From: Carnobacterium gallinarum DSM 4847
GTDB lineage: Bacteria > Bacillota > Bacilli > Lactobacillales > Carnobacteriaceae
DNA: 64,000 nt
Assembly (NCBI RefSeq): GCF_000744375.1
Contig: NZ_JQLU01000005.1
Location: 1,860,001 to 1,924,000, forward strand
Direction of reading: 5' to 3'
Position 1 is the stretch's first letter. Every line of letters starts with the position of its first letter. Position numbers and translations under genes: made by a program. The notes below the pieces were generated by a model. That model saw nothing but the letters and a program-made list of their open reading frames with translations. It made no database searches and was not told where the DNA came from. Shown piece after piece: positions 33,852 through 43,123 of the stretch.

Positions 33852-34177
33852 TATTTTTTACCCTCCACTTTGATAATATCGTCTGCATGCATCACATAAT
33901 TTGTGAATCCTCGTGTTCCAATTTTATATCCTTCTGCGGTAATCTTAGGATTAACTAGCTGTACGTTATCTTCAACTTCAAATATCTTTTCCCCTGATTC
34001 AGCAGGTAAAATAACTACAATATCATCTGCACGCTGGATAGTAGAATACAGATTGTAACTGCGGGAAATGACTACCATCTTCCCATTAAGTCTTCGTTGT
34101 TCTACTTTCCCTTCGCCTGCGAATTCTAGTTGTCCAAATGTTTTTTCCATATTTGGAATAATATGTTTTAGCTCCAT
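33851..34177 (-). CDS. DUF961 (YdcP-type) ICE protein, Orf23
   Basis: A 108-residue paralogue of the preceding protein (FGQLEFAGEGKVEQRRLNGK, RSYNLYSTIQRADDIVVILP, YKIGTRGFTNYVMHADDIIK). It is first of the conserved leftward transfer operon, about 80 bases downstream of the adhesin gene, so the operon promoter may lie in that gap or upstream of the adhesin. Confidence 0.82.
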   Translation of the reverse strand: MELKHIIPNMEKTFGQLEFAGEGKVEQRRLNGKMVVISRSYNLYSTIQRADDIVVILPAESGEKIFEVEDNVQLVNPKITAEGYKIGTRGFTNYVMHADDIIKVEGKK

Positions 34178-34255
34178 AGTTGATACCTCATACTTTCTTT
34201 TTAGTAGAATAAATTTTAAAACAAGGACTAGAAAACTTCATTTTCTGATCTTTGT

Positions 34256-36811
34256 CTATTTCATTTTTTTGTAACGTTTGATTCCTAACATGGCTACTGC
34301 ACTCACACACAATAATGCACCAATCGCATATAAAACAAAATTATTTGTTTCACCAGTGTGAGGCAATTTGTCTTCTTTTATTTTCTCATTTGTCATTTCG
34401 CATTTAACAACCTTTCCGTCTTCTTTAATTTCAAATTGCATTGGTGTTTCATCTAATTCGTAACCTTGTGGTGCTTCATATTCTTGAAAGAAATAAATAC
34501 CTTTAGGTAGATTTTCAAAAGTAAAGATACCATTCTCATCAGTTATTCCTTCAATGATTGTTTTCTTTTCATTATCAAGAATTTTCACTTTTGTATTAGG
34601 TAACAACTTCCCAGTTGAAACGTCTTTTTTTGTAAGTTCTACATTACCTGTAATAAGCGAGTTATTCAAATTTAATAAGATAGAATCATTATTTTGCGTT
34701 TCTCCAAGAAGGATGTCTTTAGTATCAAAGATTTGAATACCTTCTTTAGTTGACTCAATGCGGAAGAGAGAATCTAAAAGTACATGGGCATTTGATGAAG
34801 TAGATTTTTCCTTCAAGAAAAAAGTACCCACTGGAATATTTGAGAAATTTCCAATTCCATCAGCATCAATTGTTACTTCTTGTAAGATTTTACTTTCTTT
34901 ATCTTCAAGTGTGAAAATAGCACCTGTACCTAATGCACTGAAATCAAAGCTATAACCTTGTAACTCTTTTAAAGTAGCCGTTTCATTTAACTTTTTAATA
35001 TGAAACTCATTAAAATGGAGCTTATTTAGAATAGGAGTTTCTGTTTCAATTTCGTCATAAATATTGATTTCTTTGATAGCATTGTTATCTTCTGCTGTAA
35101 AATCAAACTCATATTTAGTAAGGTCAAGTTTATGATTAACCCCAGAATCAAGCTCCATGAAATAGTAGTTACCTTCGGGGTATTGTAGATTATCAATAGT
35201 CAAGATACCATCAGCAACTGTTTCAATAGCTAAAAGAGAATCTTGAGGTATTTTAGTATCAGTAAAAGTCTGTTCTTCGCTACTAAATAGACCAAACACC
35301 TTGTCCTTAGATTTTATAGTTACAACAAGTGGTTCATTGTCCTTCCAACCAGTCACTATTTCTTCATCTTTATACAAATTCAATGTTAGTGTTTGAAATT
35401 CGTTAGTAGCAGAAAGTGACTCTGAAACTAGTTCAACGGTCTGTCCTTGATAGGTGAATTCAAAGGGAATAGGAGTGTTATCTACAATAAATCCAGCAGG
35501 TGCAGATTTTTCTATAGCTTCATACTTTCCAAGGTAGAGTAGTGGCATATCAACAATATTACCAACATCATCCGTTACTACGGTAGCAACGATGTCGCCT
35601 TTTGTAGCATGTAGTATACTCCCAAGATAGATATCTTCAGCAACTTGAATATCATACGTTACACCCCCAAGAGCTAGATAATCAAATTTAAATTGATAAA
35701 GGTCACCATACTCAGAAAGAGATTTTTCAATACCTACTACTTTTTTACCAGTCTTAGCAAGTGAGAGTTGACCCCTTTGTGGTTTATTATTTAAAATAAC
35801 TTGAACCGTTTGATTTGGTTCAACAGTAATTTCTTGAGTCAAATTACTATTCACATAGCCATCAGAAGCTTGTATCTCGCTAATTTTCACTTTTGTACCA
35901 GCTTTTAAATCACTGACTGTAGCTAGTCCATTCGTATCTGTCTTAAGCTCCTTTTCTACACCGTTATACTCAAACTTTAAAAGAGTGTCTGCAATAGGAG
36001 CATTGGTATCACTATCTAATTTTTGAACTTGAACATTTCCGTTCAGATTTACATTTACATTCACATTGAACGTACTATCTGCAGATACTTTAAATGTAGC
36101 TACCTTTTGTTCGCTAGGCTTTGTATAAACAAAACTTTGTCCAATATCATCAGCATGAAGTAAACTGAATTGAACCGTTCCGCTTTCTTTAGAATCCTTT
36201 GTTGCTGTTAGTTTCAATTGATTGCCATTTTTTTCCACTATCAAGTTTGCAGTATTGCTTAATTGATTTACATATTTTGAAAGTACGCCATTAGTATCAT
36301 TTAATGTGATAGAATCACCTACATTTAAAGTGACAGTTTGATTGTTAAAAGTTGGTTTGATACTATGGTTATTGACTTGTGTTACTATCTCATCTTTTCT
36401 CTTATCGAAATCAGGCAGAGTTGTTGACACTAAGGTATCACCCAATTCTTGCCAGATAATAGCTTGTGTAATACCGTAATTTTCAATTGTGGGGTTTACT
36501 TGGTATCCATAATAAGAAATCAATGAAAGTCGTTCTTTTTCTGCAATGGACAATTCAGATGGGGTAAACCCAGTACCACCGTTTAAGCCAACTCCATGTT
36601 CAATACAAAAAGCAGGTTGATTATCAGCAGTAATAGCAAGGATTCCATAATCTGTCCAATGAACACCATTTACATACCATATAGAAATATGATTAGTTAC
36701 TCTATCATAATTCACGGTTGCTGCTAATGTAGTGATGGGGGTAATAAAAAAAGCAACTAGAACTGTTAATAAACCTAACAGTGTAGTTGCTTTGTATCTT
36801 AATTTATTCAT
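34256..36811 (-). CDS. thioester-domain LPXTG surface adhesin with Cna_B/SpaA repeats
   Basis: An 851-residue wall-anchored protein. A signal peptide (1-31) is followed by a thioester domain with Cys69 (AFCIEHG) and Gln116 (ITQAIIWQEL), expected to form an internal Cys-Gln thioester that binds host or surface amines covalently. Several SpaA/Cna_B-like prealbumin domains follow (VQKLDSDTNAPIADTLLKF, TKKDVSTGKLLPNTKVKILD), then the sorting signal LPHTG (816-820), a hydrophobic helix and KRYKKMK. It is the first gene at the right end of the ICE and probably aids attachment or mating contact. Repeat domains may form isopeptide bonds. Confidence 0.88.
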   Translation of the reverse strand: MNKLRYKATTLLGLLTVLVAFFITPITTLAATVNYDRVTNHISIWYVNGVHWTDYGILAITADNQPAFCIEHGVGLNGGTGFTPSELSIAEKERLSLISYYGYQVNPTIENYGITQAIIWQELGDTLVSTTLPDFDKRKDEIVTQVNNHSIKPTFNNQTVTLNVGDSITLNDTNGVLSKYVNQLSNTANLIVEKNGNQLKLTATKDSKESGTVQFSLLHADDIGQSFVYTKPSEQKVATFKVSADSTFNVNVNVNLNGNVQVQKLDSDTNAPIADTLLKFEYNGVEKELKTDTNGLATVSDLKAGTKVKISEIQASDGYVNSNLTQEITVEPNQTVQVILNNKPQRGQLSLAKTGKKVVGIEKSLSEYGDLYQFKFDYLALGGVTYDIQVAEDIYLGSILHATKGDIVATVVTDDVGNIVDMPLLYLGKYEAIEKSAPAGFIVDNTPIPFEFTYQGQTVELVSESLSATNEFQTLTLNLYKDEEIVTGWKDNEPLVVTIKSKDKVFGLFSSEEQTFTDTKIPQDSLLAIETVADGILTIDNLQYPEGNYYFMELDSGVNHKLDLTKYEFDFTAEDNNAIKEINIYDEIETETPILNKLHFNEFHIKKLNETATLKELQGYSFDFSALGTGAIFTLEDKESKILQEVTIDADGIGNFSNIPVGTFFLKEKSTSSNAHVLLDSLFRIESTKEGIQIFDTKDILLGETQNNDSILLNLNNSLITGNVELTKKDVSTGKLLPNTKVKILDNEKKTIIEGITDENGIFTFENLPKGIYFFQEYEAPQGYELDETPMQFEIKEDGKVVKCEMTNEKIKEDKLPHTGETNNFVLYAIGALLCVSAVAMLGIKRYKKMK

Positions 36812-36954
36812 TTATTTTTCTCCTTCTCGAATTAATAGTTTTTAGTTCCTATTGATTGTGTAGGGCTTCGATTTTTTATTTCCATAAATCAACTCCAAAA
36901 AGCTCCTTGTTTTAAAATAAGGAGCATAATCATTAAACTATTCGTCTTACTAAA

Positions 36955-36990
36955 CAAAAAAGAGATTCTACTATAGTTAGTAGAATCTCT
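36955..36990 (-). terminator. terminator just inside the ICE right end
   Basis: AGAGATTCTACTA and TAGTAGAATCTCT form a perfect 13-bp stem with a 4-base loop. On the minus strand a T-run follows. It would stop guaA readthrough from entering the element, replacing the natural guaA terminator now displaced to 15,495-15,539. Confidence 0.75.
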
Positions 36991-37013
36991 ATAAACAATA
37001 TATCCAATTACTC

Positions 37014-37031
37014 TTGGCGGAATTTTGGCGG
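37014..37031. repeat. integrase arm-type sites, right end
   Basis: TTGGCGG at 37014-37020 and 37025-37031, period 11 and the same orientation as the left-end pair at 15616-15633. Presumed binding sites for the integrase arm domain. Confidence 0.6.
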
Positions 37032-37121
37032 AGAATGTAATCATTTTTTATTGTTTTATCCATTTTATATACCACTAGAATACTGTTAAACCAACCTTTT
37101 GACCTCAAATCATGTTAGTAG

Positions 37122-37144
37122 GTCATTCCCACTCTACTGTAGAA
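37122..37144. repeat. attR core within the guaA 3' end
   Basis: The 23 bases match attL at 15542-15564 with one difference and encode the end of GuaA (STVEWE and TGA) on the minus strand. The insertion therefore leaves guaA complete. Confidence 0.88.
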
Positions 37145-38688
37145 GGTGGCTTACTCGTAATATCATACACTATGCGATTCACATGTGCGACTTCATTCAC
37201 AATTCGGACGCTAATCTTCTGCAAGACATCCCAAGGAATGCGGGCAAAGTCAGCAGTCATACCATCGATTGACGTTACAGCACGAATTCCAACTGTGTAA
37301 TCATACGTACGACCATCACCCATAACACCAACGCTACGGATACCAGGAAGAACAGTAAAATATTGCCAGATGTCACGGTCAAGACCGGCATTTGCAATTT
37401 CTTCACGTAAGATTACGTCACTTTCGCGAACGATTTCTAGTTTTTCTTCAGTTAATTCACCAATAATACGAATTCCTAAACCAGGACCTGGGAAAGGTTG
37501 ACGCCATACTAATGCTTCAGGCATGCCAAGTTCAATTCCTAATTCACGTACTTCATCTTTAAATAAAGTATTTAAAGGTTCGATTAGTTTGAATTGCATA
37601 TCTTCAGGAAGTCCACCAACGTTATGATGAGATTTGATTGTTTGAGCCGTATCAGTTCCACTTTCAACAACATCTGTGTAAAGTGTTCCTTGCGCTAGGA
37701 AATCAATTCCTTTAAGCTTCGTTGCTTCATCATCAAATACATATACAAATTCATTTCCGATAATTTTACGTTTTTGTTCGGGATCACTAACACCAGCTAG
37801 TTTGTCCATGAAACGTTTTTTAGCATCAACACGGATTACATTTAGACCGAATTTTCCTTCTAAACTACCCATAACTTGATCGCCTTCGTTTTTACGTAGC
37901 AAACCGTGATCAACGAAGATACACGTTAATTGATCGCCGATCGCTTTTTGTAAAAGCACACCAACAACACTTGAATCAACTCCGCCTGATAAACCAAGCA
38001 AGACTTTTTTGTCGCCAACAGTTTCACGAATTTTTGCGATTTCAAGGTCGATAAAGTTAGAAATACTCCAATCGCCTTTACACTCACAAACATCAAATGT
38101 AAAGTTTTTTAGCATATCGTTTCCATGTACAGAATGTTGTACTTCTGGATGGAATTGAACAGCGTGGAAATTTAAGTCATTGTTATACATTGAAGCAATT
38201 GGACAATGTGCACTAGTTGCACTAATTGTAAAGCCTTCTGGTACTTGAGTAACTAAATCACCATGGCTCATCCAAACTGTTTCGTCTTTTGCTAAGCCTT
38301 TGAATAGAGGTGCAGCTGCGTCTTCGATAACGATATCGGCCTTGCCATACTCACGATTATTGGCAGGTTCAACTTTTCCGCCTAATACGTCCGTCATTAA
38401 TTGCATTCCGTAACAGATTCCTAAAATAGGAACACCTAAGTCAAAAATAGCTGGGTCCACTCTAAATGCGCCATCATCATAAACACTATTTGGTCCACCT
38501 GAGAAAATAATTCCTTTTACGTTCATTGCTTTGATCTCATCGGCAGTAATTTTATGAGAAAGTAATTCAGAATAAACGCCAAACTCACGGATGCGTCTAG
38601 TAATTAATTGGTTGTATTGACTTCCAAAATCAAGCACAATAATTTTTTCAATCGTTGTCATATCAGTAGCTTTTGCCACTCGGCTCAC
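37123..38688 (-). CDS. guaA: GMP synthase (glutamine-hydrolysing)
   Basis: A 521-residue enzyme converting XMP to GMP with glutamine and ATP. The class I amidotransferase domain has nucleophile Cys92 ([11 protein letters not shown]) and the His-Glu pair in AVQFHPEVQ. The ATP-pyrophosphatase domain has the PP-loop [14 protein letters not shown]. The C-terminal dimerisation domain ends STVEWE. The start is uncertain: GTG at 38688 gives this length, GTG at 38679 has the better-spaced GGGGTGA, and ATG at 38661 is a third choice. The 3' end is the ICE attachment site. Confidence 0.96.
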   Translation of the reverse strand: MSRVAKATDMTTIEKIIVLDFGSQYNQLITRRIREFGVYSELLSHKITADEIKAMNVKGIIFSGGPNSVYDDGAFRVDPAIFDLGVPILGICYGMQLMTDVLGGKVEPANNREYGKADIVIEDAAAPLFKGLAKDETVWMSHGDLVTQVPEGFTISATSAHCPIASMYNNDLNFHAVQFHPEVQHSVHGNDMLKNFTFDVCECKGDWSISNFIDLEIAKIRETVGDKKVLLGLSGGVDSSVVGVLLQKAIGDQLTCIFVDHGLLRKNEGDQVMGSLEGKFGLNVIRVDAKKRFMDKLAGVSDPEQKRKIIGNEFVYVFDDEATKLKGIDFLAQGTLYTDVVESGTDTAQTIKSHHNVGGLPEDMQFKLIEPLNTLFKDEVRELGIELGMPEALVWRQPFPGPGLGIRIIGELTEEKLEIVRESDVILREEIANAGLDRDIWQYFTVLPGIRSVGVMGDGRTYDYTVGIRAVTSIDGMTADFARIPWDVLQKISVRIVNEVAHVNRIVYDITSKPPSTVEWE

Positions 38689-38794
38689 CCCATCTTATTT
38701 ATTTATAATACGTATTTCGTACTATACTTATTGCTATATTGTAGCGATTCTTTGCTAGTAGGTCAATATCTCAACCCAGTTTTACACGTAATTT

Positions 38795-39718
38795 CTAATA
38801 TTTCCTTAAAAATAAACGATCAATTCGATGATTTTCGGCTTTATGAATGATTAAATCAGCCCGATTTCGCGTTGGTAAAATAAACTCTTCTAAGTTTTGC
38901 AAGTTGACTCGTCGCCAAACATCTTTCGCCATATCAAATGCTTTTTGTCGATTACCAACGGCATAAGAATAATAGTAATTTGTTGGATCAGTAAAGGCTG
39001 TATTTAGCAACACACCAAAACGATCTAGGTACCATTGTTGAATTAAATCAGAGTCTGCATCTACATAAATGGAGAAATCAAAAAAATCACTGACATAAAT
39101 TTGTTCATTCTGTGGCAATTGTAAAACATTGATTCCCTCAACAATTAAAATATCAGGTTGAGTTAAAATATCGTATTCACCTTCCACAATATCGTAGACT
39201 TCATGAGAGTAAACAGGCGCCTTGACTTCGGGAGCTCCATTTTTTACATCTCCTAGAAAGGTGATTAATCGAGCCATATCATAGCTTTCAGGAAATCCTT
39301 TTTTATCCATAATCTGACGTTCTTCTAAGATTTTATTAGGATATAAAAAACCGTCGGTAGTAATCAATTCCACTTTTTTTGTTTTGTAAACTCGAGAAAG
39401 CATCATTTGTAGCAAACGAGCCGTAGTACTTTTACCAACAGCAACACTTCCAGCGATACCGATAATGAAAGGCTTCATTTGAACATCTTTCTTTAAGAAA
39501 TGCAACTTTTGTTCTTGTAAGGCTTCATATTGTTTCATATAAATATCACATAAGTGAGCAATTGGAATGTAAACTTCTTCAACGTCCGTTAAGGAAATTT
39601 GATCATTTAACCCTTTTAGTTGGTCCAATTCTTCTTTAGTTAAAGGGGCGACACTATTCTGATAGAATTCCATCCATTCTTCCCGCTCAATAATATGGTA
39701 TGTAGCCGATTCTTTCAT
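38795..39718 (-). CDS. coaA: type I pantothenate kinase
   Basis: A 307-residue kinase catalysing the first step of coenzyme A synthesis, pantothenate to 4'-phosphopantothenate. The P-loop GIAGSVAVGKSTTARLLQ (about 89-106), the TTDGFLYPN motif, GFPESYD and the closing FILPTRNRADLIIHKAENH are characteristic of the bacterial CoaA family. It lies upstream of guaA on the same strand with a 106-base gap and diverges from the mevalonate operon. Confidence 0.95.
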   Translation of the reverse strand: MKESATYHIIEREEWMEFYQNSVAPLTKEELDQLKGLNDQISLTDVEEVYIPIAHLCDIYMKQYEALQEQKLHFLKKDVQMKPFIIGIAGSVAVGKSTTARLLQMMLSRVYKTKKVELITTDGFLYPNKILEERQIMDKKGFPESYDMARLITFLGDVKNGAPEVKAPVYSHEVYDIVEGEYDILTQPDILIVEGINVLQLPQNEQIYVSDFFDFSIYVDADSDLIQQWYLDRFGVLLNTAFTDPTNYYYSYAVGNRQKAFDMAKDVWRRVNLQNLEEFILPTRNRADLIIHKAENHRIDRLFLRKY

Positions 39719-40095
39719 AACAAGGAAATCCTCCTAGACTTTTAAACTTCTTGACTATTGTACCAAAAAATGTGGCGTTTATATAGTTTTCTTCAAATAT
39801 TATTAGGGATTTATGTGGAAAATTTAGTTTAATTTGATTGATGCATTTACAATAGGAAACTTTTTTAGCGTTATTTTTTGATGAAATTCCAATTTTTTCT
39901 TAAAAACAAAGGAATAATATGAAAATCCTATGACAAATTCTCAAGAAAGTGTTAAATTTAAGTAGATTTGATTTACTATTGTAGTTGAATTCGCTAAAAT
40001 GAACACTTGGGAACTTATAGAGTTCGTTTTTTTATCTAATGGACAATTAATTGGAAAATAATAAAATAAAAATAAAATAGAAACGAAGTGAAAAC
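39719..40095. other. divergent promoter region coaA / mevalonate operon
   Basis: About 375 bases with no gene. GAACT/AGTTC (40011-40025) followed by G and seven T is a weak terminator-like stem just upstream of mvaK1 and might attenuate the operon. No clear promoter was fixed. Confidence 0.35.
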
Positions 40096-41043
40096 ATGAT
40101 AGAGCCAATATCCGTTGGTCGAGGTCAAGCAACAGGAAAGATTATTTTAATGGGGGAACACGCTGTAGTTTATGGAGAACCAGCTATTGCCATTCCTTTT
40201 CCCGCAGTCACAATCGATGCATTAATTGAATCTACCACTCAACCAGAAATTGAGTTAAATTGCTACTTTTACCAAGGGTTACTATCAGAAGCGCCATCAA
40301 GTCTAGGCAATCTAAAGGTAGCCATTGAAAAAACGTTAGTAACCTTAAAACAACCTATGAGTCATTTGAAATTAACGATTCATAGTACTGTTCCTGCTGA
40401 ACGAGGAATGGGATCTAGCGCAGCAGTGGCTGTTTCGACAATTCGTGGATTGTACGATTATTTTAAGGTACCGTTATCAACTGAAAAGTTATTAAACTTA
40501 ACTAATTTAGCTGAATCAGTGGCTCATGGCAATCCAAGTGGACTTGACGCGGCTATGACAAGTGGAACCGTGCCCCTTTATTATGTCAAAAATCAACCGT
40601 TTCAGCCTTTTGATTTACAATTGAAAGCTTATTTAATTGTGGCTGATACTGGTATTACAGGGCAAACTAGAGCTGCTGTAGCTGATGTAGCGGCTTTATA
40701 TCAAGCTAATCCATTAGCCGTTCAACCAAAAATTACAGCATTAGGGGATTTAGTTAAGAAAAGCAAAGAAGCGATTGAGCGTAATTTGCCAGTAGAATTA
40801 GGCGCGTATATGAATCAAGCACAACAATTACTTAGTGAGTTAACAGTTAGTAGCCCTGAGTTGGATCGGTTAATTGCGGCGGCGAATACAGCAGGTGCCT
40901 TAGGTGCTAAGCTAACTGGTGGTGGGCGTGGAGGCTGTTTATTGGCACTTACGACAGACATAGAAATGGCTAAATCAATTGAGTCTGCTTTAAAAAATAA
41001 TGGAGCAACGATGACTTGGATTTATCAAATGGGAGGAAATTAA
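40096..41043 (+). CDS. mvaK1: mevalonate kinase
   Basis: A 315-residue GHMP-family kinase, first enzyme of the lower mevalonate pathway to isopentenyl diphosphate. Motif 1 is GKIILMGEHAVVYGEPAIAI, the ATP-binding motif 2 is ERGMGSSAAVAVS, and motif 3 is KLTGGGRGGCLLAL. The ATG at 40096 is preceded by a modest GAAGTGA site. It heads a four-gene rightward operon with almost no spacing. Confidence 0.94.
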   Translation: MIEPISVGRGQATGKIILMGEHAVVYGEPAIAIPFPAVTIDALIESTTQPEIELNCYFYQGLLSEAPSSLGNLKVAIEKTLVTLKQPMSHLKLTIHSTVPAERGMGSSAAVAVSTIRGLYDYFKVPLSTEKLLNLTNLAESVAHGNPSGLDAAMTSGTVPLYYVKNQPFQPFDLQLKAYLIVADTGITGQTRAAVADVAALYQANPLAVQPKITALGDLVKKSKEAIERNLPVELGAYMNQAQQLLSELTVSSPELDRLIAAANTAGALGAKLTGGGRGGCLLALTTDIEMAKSIESALKNNGATMTWIYQMGGN

Positions 41044-41044
41044 A

Positions 41045-42037
41045 TTGAACCAACAAGGAAAGGCTTGTGCCTATACCAATATTGCTTTAATTAAATACTG
41101 GGGGAAAAAGGATGATGGGTTGATTTTGCCAATGAACAGCAGTCTTTCTTTAACGTTAGATGCCTTTTATACGGAAACTACCGTCACGTTTAACGATCAG
41201 CTGACATCCGATGAATTTTATCTAAATCAAAAACGACAAACTGTCGATGAAACGAAAAAAACGAGTAAATTTCTAGATTTAGTTCGAGAGTTGTCAGGAA
41301 TCAACGCTCCAGCTTTAATTGAAAGTATCAACCATGTGCCAACGGCAGCTGGTTTGGCTTCGTCAGCATCAGGATTTGCAGCGTTGGCGGGAGCAGCCAG
41401 TGTAGCTAGTGGTTTGGATTTATCATCAGTGGACTTATCTCGCTTAGCCCGTCGCGGTTCAGGTTCAGCAACTAGAAGTATCTATGGCGGATTTGTAGAA
41501 TGGCAAATGGGAACCAATGACTTAGATTCTCATGGTGTTCCGGTTGAAACAGCGGAAAACTTAGATTTGGCGATGCTTTTTGTCGTTGTAAATCAAAAGG
41601 AGAAAGTTGTTTCAAGTCGTGAAGGAATGAAACGTACCGTTGAAACTTCGCCATTTTATCAAGGCTGGCTAGAAAGTACGGCTGAGGATTTACTTGTAGC
41701 AAAAGAAGCCATCAAAAAAGGCGATTTTCAACGCTTAGGTGAAGTAACTGAGAGCAATGGATTAAAAATGCATGCCACAATGTTAGGCGCAGTTCCACCA
41801 TTCTCCTATTGGGAGCCTGCTACAGTGAGAGCAATGCAGATTGTTCAAGAATTACGTCAATCAGGTATTTTATGCTACTTTACAATGGATGCTGGTCCGA
41901 ATGTGAAAGTGCTTTGTCAGAAAAAAGACTTACCAGCAATTAAAACAAAATTTGAAACAATTTTTGAAGAAAGTCAGTTGATTGTTGCCTATCCGGGACC
42001 TGCGATTCAACTAACAAAAGGAGCGTTTACAGTATGA
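41045..42037 (+). CDS. mvaD: diphosphomevalonate decarboxylase
   Basis: A 330-residue GHMP-type enzyme that converts mevalonate diphosphate to isopentenyl diphosphate using ATP. ACAYTNIALIKYWGKKDDGL and PTAAGLASSASGFAALAGA are the diagnostic motifs, with DAGPNVKVLC in the C-terminal half. It uses a TTG start 2 bases after the mvaK1 stop, after GGAGG, and its end overlaps mvaK2 by 4 bases. Confidence 0.94.
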   Translation: MNQQGKACAYTNIALIKYWGKKDDGLILPMNSSLSLTLDAFYTETTVTFNDQLTSDEFYLNQKRQTVDETKKTSKFLDLVRELSGINAPALIESINHVPTAAGLASSASGFAALAGAASVASGLDLSSVDLSRLARRGSGSATRSIYGGFVEWQMGTNDLDSHGVPVETAENLDLAMLFVVVNQKEKVVSSREGMKRTVETSPFYQGWLESTAEDLLVAKEAIKKGDFQRLGEVTESNGLKMHATMLGAVPPFSYWEPATVRAMQIVQELRQSGILCYFTMDAGPNVKVLCQKKDLPAIKTKFETIFEESQLIVAYPGPAIQLTKGAFTV

Positions 42038-43110
42038 TAGAAGCATCGGCACCTGGTAAATTATTTATTGCTGGCGAATATGCAGTTGTTGAACCAGGTT
42101 TTCCAGCGATTATTGTCGCAGTAGATCAGTTTATCACTGTTCGTTTAGAGCAACGAAATGATATTGGAAGTATTCGTTCATTTCAATATGGTGAACTACC
42201 GGTTTTATGGACACGTCAAGATGGACAGTTGGTTTTAGATAAACGTGAAAATCCATTCCATTATATTTTGGCAGCAATGGAATTGACAGAGCGTTATGCG
42301 GCAGAACAAGGTCGTGAACTGTCATTTTATGAACTTTCAGTAACGAGTGAATTAGATAATTCAACTGGGAAAAAATATGGTCTAGGTTCAAGTGGAGCTG
42401 TAACAGTTGCTACAGTTAAGGCATTATGTGAGTACTATCAATTAGAAGCAACACCAAAACAAATTTTCAAATTAGCTGCGTTAGCTCATTTGTCAGTACA
42501 AGGAAATGGGTCATGTGGGGATATCGCTGCCAGTGTTTATGGCGGTTGGATTGCTTTTACAACTTTTGAACGTCAATGGGTAATGGACAAATGTAAGAGT
42601 GAAAGCTTAACGACTTTATTGGCCTTAGTTTGGCCGTCACTTTCTATCGAGCCTTTAGTACCGCCAGCAGATTTGCGTTTAGTTATTGGCTGGACGGGAT
42701 CTCCTGCATCAACTTCAAGCTTAGTAGATAAAGTAACGCAACAACGTAAAATGGATCAATACTCATATGAACAATTTTTAGAAGAAAGTAAAGAATGTGT
42801 TGAAATGATGATTGAAGCATTTGGTAAGAATGACATTCCTATGATTCAAAAGCAGATCCGCCATAATCGTAAATTATTGCAACAAATGAGCAAGAAAACG
42901 AATGTGACAATTGAAACACCCGCCTTGAATAAACTGTGTGAACTAGCGGAAACCTATCATGGTGCAGCGAAGTCATCTGGTGCAGGTGGTGGAGATTGCG
43001 GAATTGTTATTTTTCAACAAAAAGAAGGGATTTTGCCTTTAATTACAGCGTGGGAAAATGAAGAAATTACCAATTTGCCTTTACACGTCTATCATTACAA
43101 CAAGAAATAA
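42034..43110 (+). CDS. mvaK2: phosphomevalonate kinase
   Basis: A 358-residue GHMP kinase phosphorylating mevalonate 5-phosphate. Motifs seen are APGKLFIAGEYAVVEPGFPA, KKYGLGSSGAVTVATVKAL and KSSGAGGGDCGIVIF. The ATG overlaps the mvaD stop (ATGA), showing coupled translation. The fni gene follows after 13 bases. Confidence 0.94.
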   Translation: MIEASAPGKLFIAGEYAVVEPGFPAIIVAVDQFITVRLEQRNDIGSIRSFQYGELPVLWTRQDGQLVLDKRENPFHYILAAMELTERYAAEQGRELSFYELSVTSELDNSTGKKYGLGSSGAVTVATVKALCEYYQLEATPKQIFKLAALAHLSVQGNGSCGDIAASVYGGWIAFTTFERQWVMDKCKSESLTTLLALVWPSLSIEPLVPPADLRLVIGWTGSPASTSSLVDKVTQQRKMDQYSYEQFLEESKECVEMMIEAFGKNDIPMIQKQIRHNRKLLQQMSKKTNVTIETPALNKLCELAETYHGAAKSSGAGGGDCGIVIFQQKEGILPLITAWENEEITNLPLHVYHYNKK

Positions 43111-43123
43111 GGAGGGGTTTGCT

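Larger units (their letters stand above)
36812..37121. other. right-end ICE noncoding region
   Basis: This holds the promoter side of the adhesin gene, the minus-strand terminator at 36955-36990 and the right-end arm sites at 37014-37031. No coding region is evident. Confidence 0.55.
15542..37144. mobile_element. Tn916-type ICE inserted at the 3' end of guaA
   Basis: A 21.6-kb element bounded by the attL/attR direct repeats. Reading from the left: integrase, DUF3173 excisionase-type protein, HTH and sigma-like regulators, an LXG type VII effector cassette, TcpC, a CwlT-like hydrolase, a VirB6-like protein, VirB4-like ATPase, TcpE, ArdA, TcpD, MobT relaxase, oriT, TcpA coupling protein, two DUF961 proteins and an LPXTG adhesin. 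Gene order and families follow Tn916 orf13-orf23, but no tet(M) or other resistance gene is present. All transfer genes appear intact, so mobility is plausible. Confidence 0.9.

Noticed and set aside
15542-37144. Antibiotic-resistance cargo as in Tn916
   Set aside because: No tet(M), erm or other resistance gene is found; the cargo positions hold the LXG cassette and adhesin.
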